Assembly: GCA_963797765.1 (NCBI GenBank)
Contig: CAWCQU010000007.1
Span: 124,001-188,000, forward strand
DNA: 64,000 nucleotides
From: JBGPTK01 sp963797765
GTDB taxonomy: Bacteria; Acidobacteriota; Terriglobia; Acidiferrales; UBA7541
Direction: 5' to 3'
The notes under the pieces: generated by a model
Database searches by the model: none
Told to the model about the DNA's origin: nothing
What the model saw: only the letters and a program-made list of their open reading frames with translations
Position numbers and translations under genes: made by a program
Part shown: positions 62,643 through 64,000 of the stretch, piece by piece
Numbering within the stretch: the first letter of the stretch is position 1
How the letters are laid out: each line of letters begins with the position of its first letter

Positions 62643-64000
62643 GTTCACGCTGGCAACGGCGTTGCTCGTTCTCGCCGTCGTCACCGTGATTTCGGGCATT
62701 TATCTCGGACGGCTGACTCGCCAGGTCGTCAGCCAAACGGACGACCGGGCGCGTTTCGTAGCGCAGCTAGTTTTTCACGAAGCGCAACAAGCGCTTACCG
62801 ATGCCGCCGAACGCGGCGACGCCCCGATTTCTTCCAGCCCCGCCGATGTTCGCCAGTATGTGCGCTATGCCCTGCTGCAGGACGCCGGAATGAATTCGTT
62901 GCTCGAATCCACGCTCGGTTACTCCCCCAATATCTACGAAATCTCGATCGCGGATGGCGAAGGTATGGTCTTGCTCTCCACCGACGCATCGCTTCCGGGT
63001 AAAATTGAAGCCCACCGTACACCTTACACTTCGCTGACGCGGGCTGGATTTCTTCAGCAATTGAAAATTCTTTACGGCCCCACTCAGGTATACGAAGTTG
63101 CTTTGCCTTTCAATTTGGGTGGAGTGCCCTATGGCGATGTACGGGTTGGCATCTCTACCGTGCTGCTGCGCACTGGAATCTCTCCGGACTTGCATAAGGC
63201 GGTGGTGTTTGTCCTGGGAGCCGTGCTGGTCTCCACGCTGTTCGCGGCTCTCTCGAGCTATATCACTCTGAATCCCCTGAAGCGGATCGTGGCGCAATTG
63301 GATCGCATCTCCGCGGGCGAGGCCGACGTAGCACCCGTCACCCAAGGCGGCGAGTTGGGCCAGGTGAGCACGAAAATCAGCCGGATTGGACAACAACTCC
63401 GCGATGTCCGCGAAATCTTCAGCACCTTGCGCGAAAACCTGAACCAGGTGATGACCGGCCTCGAGGATGGCCTGCTTCTTTTCAATTCAGATGGGCGCGC
63501 CATGCTGGTCAGTCCTTCCGCGGAAAAATTTCTCGGATCAAAATCGGAAACTCTGATGGGCAGGCGCGTGAGTGAAATTTTTCCGGAAGGCCACCCATTA
63601 CAACAGGCTTTGCACGTGCAAGGCGATCAGATCGAACCGGTGGAAGCTGCCGAAGTCCGCCTGGAAGGTTCGGACGGGCCCGTCCATGCCAGCGCCAGCA
63701 CGCAGGTGATTGTGGAGAACGGTTCGCGCATGGGCGTGCTCTTGACGCTGCGCGATCTCGATTCGCTCGAACGCATTGGCTCGCAACTCCAGGTATCCGA
63801 GCGCCTTTCCGCGCTCGGCCGCGCCACTGCTGGAGTTGCTCACGAAGTAAAAAATCCGCTGAATTCCATGCGCCTGTGGCTGGAGAATTTGAAGAGTAGT
63901 CTGCCCAGCGACCATGAAGGCCAGCAGGCGGTTCGAATCCTGGACGAAGAAATCGGACGCCTGGATCGCGTGGTAAAAACATTCCTCGATTTCTCGCGGC
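62620..64000 (+). CDS. Membrane sensor histidine kinase, C-terminus cut by the window edge
   Basis: ATG 62620 (MQLSLKTKFTLATALL) opens a frame to the end of the window, 460 codons. A first helix (LATALLVLAVVTVISGIYLG), an extracytoplasmic sensor region (about 30-180) and a second helix (VVFVLGAVLVSTLFAALSSY) are followed by a HAMP-like linker (LNPLKRIVAQLDRISAGEAD). A PAS domain (about 275-385: MTGLEDGLLLFNSDGRAMLV) precedes HisKA with H-box AGVAHEVKNPLNSMRLW (about 407-425). The ATPase domain lies outside. It is the partner of the regulator at 61230-62642, whose end it overlaps. Confidence 0.92.
   Translation, partial: MQLSLKTKFTLATALLVLAVVTVISGIYLGRLTRQVVSQTDDRARFVAQLVFHEAQQALTDAAERGDAPISSSPADVRQYVRYALLQDAGMNSLLESTLGYSPNIYEISIADGEGMVLLSTDASLPGKIEAHRTPYTSLTRAGFLQQLKILYGPTQVYEVALPFNLGGVPYGDVRVGISTVLLRTGISPDLHKAVVFVLGAVLVSTLFAALSSYITLNPLKRIVAQLDRISAGEADVAPVTQGGELGQVSTKISRIGQQLRDVREIFSTLRENLNQVMTGLEDGLLLFNSDGRAMLVSPSAEKFLGSKSETLMGRRVSEIFPEGHPLQQALHVQGDQIEPVEAAEVRLEGSDGPVHASASTQVIVENGSRMGVLLTLRDLDSLERIGSQLQVSERLSALGRATAGVAHEVKNPLNSMRLWLENLKSSLPSDHEGQQAVRILDEEIGRLDRVVKTFLDFSR

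Noticed and set aside
1..64000. CRISPR array, prophage or insertion sequence
   Set aside because: No regularly spaced direct repeats, no transposase, integrase or phage structural genes were found; only short palindromic repeats.

Overview
This 64 kb window is a chromosomal segment of about 58% GC from a Gram-negative bacterium, most likely an acidobacterium (Terriglobia-like). This is inferred from gene content: three large orphan MacB-like permeases of the acidobacterial duplicated orphan permease (ADOP) type, one set led by a PadR regulator; a kinase fused to a TolB-like propeller; HpnI/HpnJ hopanoid genes; many SpoIIE, GAF, FHA and sigma-54 signalling proteins; and BNR and OmpA envelope proteins. 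There is no rRNA, CRISPR array, prophage or insertion sequence. One tRNA, tRNA-Gln(CTG), lies at 29700-29774 on the minus strand.

Layout. 1-684: 5' part of ileS. 866-2066: TonB-type protein with a frameshift. 2211-7933: minus-strand operon padR, ADOP, ADOP. 8159-16084: a multi-span membrane protein, a GH63-type glucosidase, a TerC protein fused to a VOC-like domain, a DUF2071 protein and a secreted protein. 16268-18730: third ADOP permease. 18782-22898 (+) and 22821-29322 (-): two converging arms that together hold an FAD oxidoreductase, a small penicillin-binding transpeptidase, a SpoIID/metallopeptidase fusion, a membrane protein, an alpha-2-macroglobulin and a DUF1175 protein, a periplasmic set like the E. 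coli yfa locus. 29931-33420: hpnJ, two half-size drug/metabolite-type transporters and hpnI, for side-chain modification of hopanoids. 33532-38666: TolC, MacB-like permease, TPR protein and HlyD adaptor of a tripartite exporter with no ATPase gene beside it. 38810-42624: pseudo-receiver, small zinc protein, Ser/Thr kinase and YjbQ. 42747-47175: ABC-2 exporter operon with a secreted protein and an alpha/beta hydrolase. 47188-55270: minus-strand signalling cluster (NtrC-like regulator, hybrid histidine kinase, a protein with only a histidine-kinase dimerisation domain, FHA-GAF-SpoIIE and GAF-SpoIIE phosphatases). 55604-59849: secreted BNR propeller and OmpA-like protein. 60401-64000: secreted VirB10-like-fold protein, a second NtrC-like regulator and its membrane histidine kinase, cut by the window edge.

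Two patterns cut across the window. First, three genes (TonB, alpha-2-macroglobulin, hybrid kinase) are broken by single extra bases, five in all, every one in the +1 direction and most in short homopolymers. This looks more like sequence error than decay, but it needs read support. Second, a palindromic REP-like element (arms GCACAGCCA and TGGCTGTGC) sits at five gene boundaries, twice as an inverted pair.
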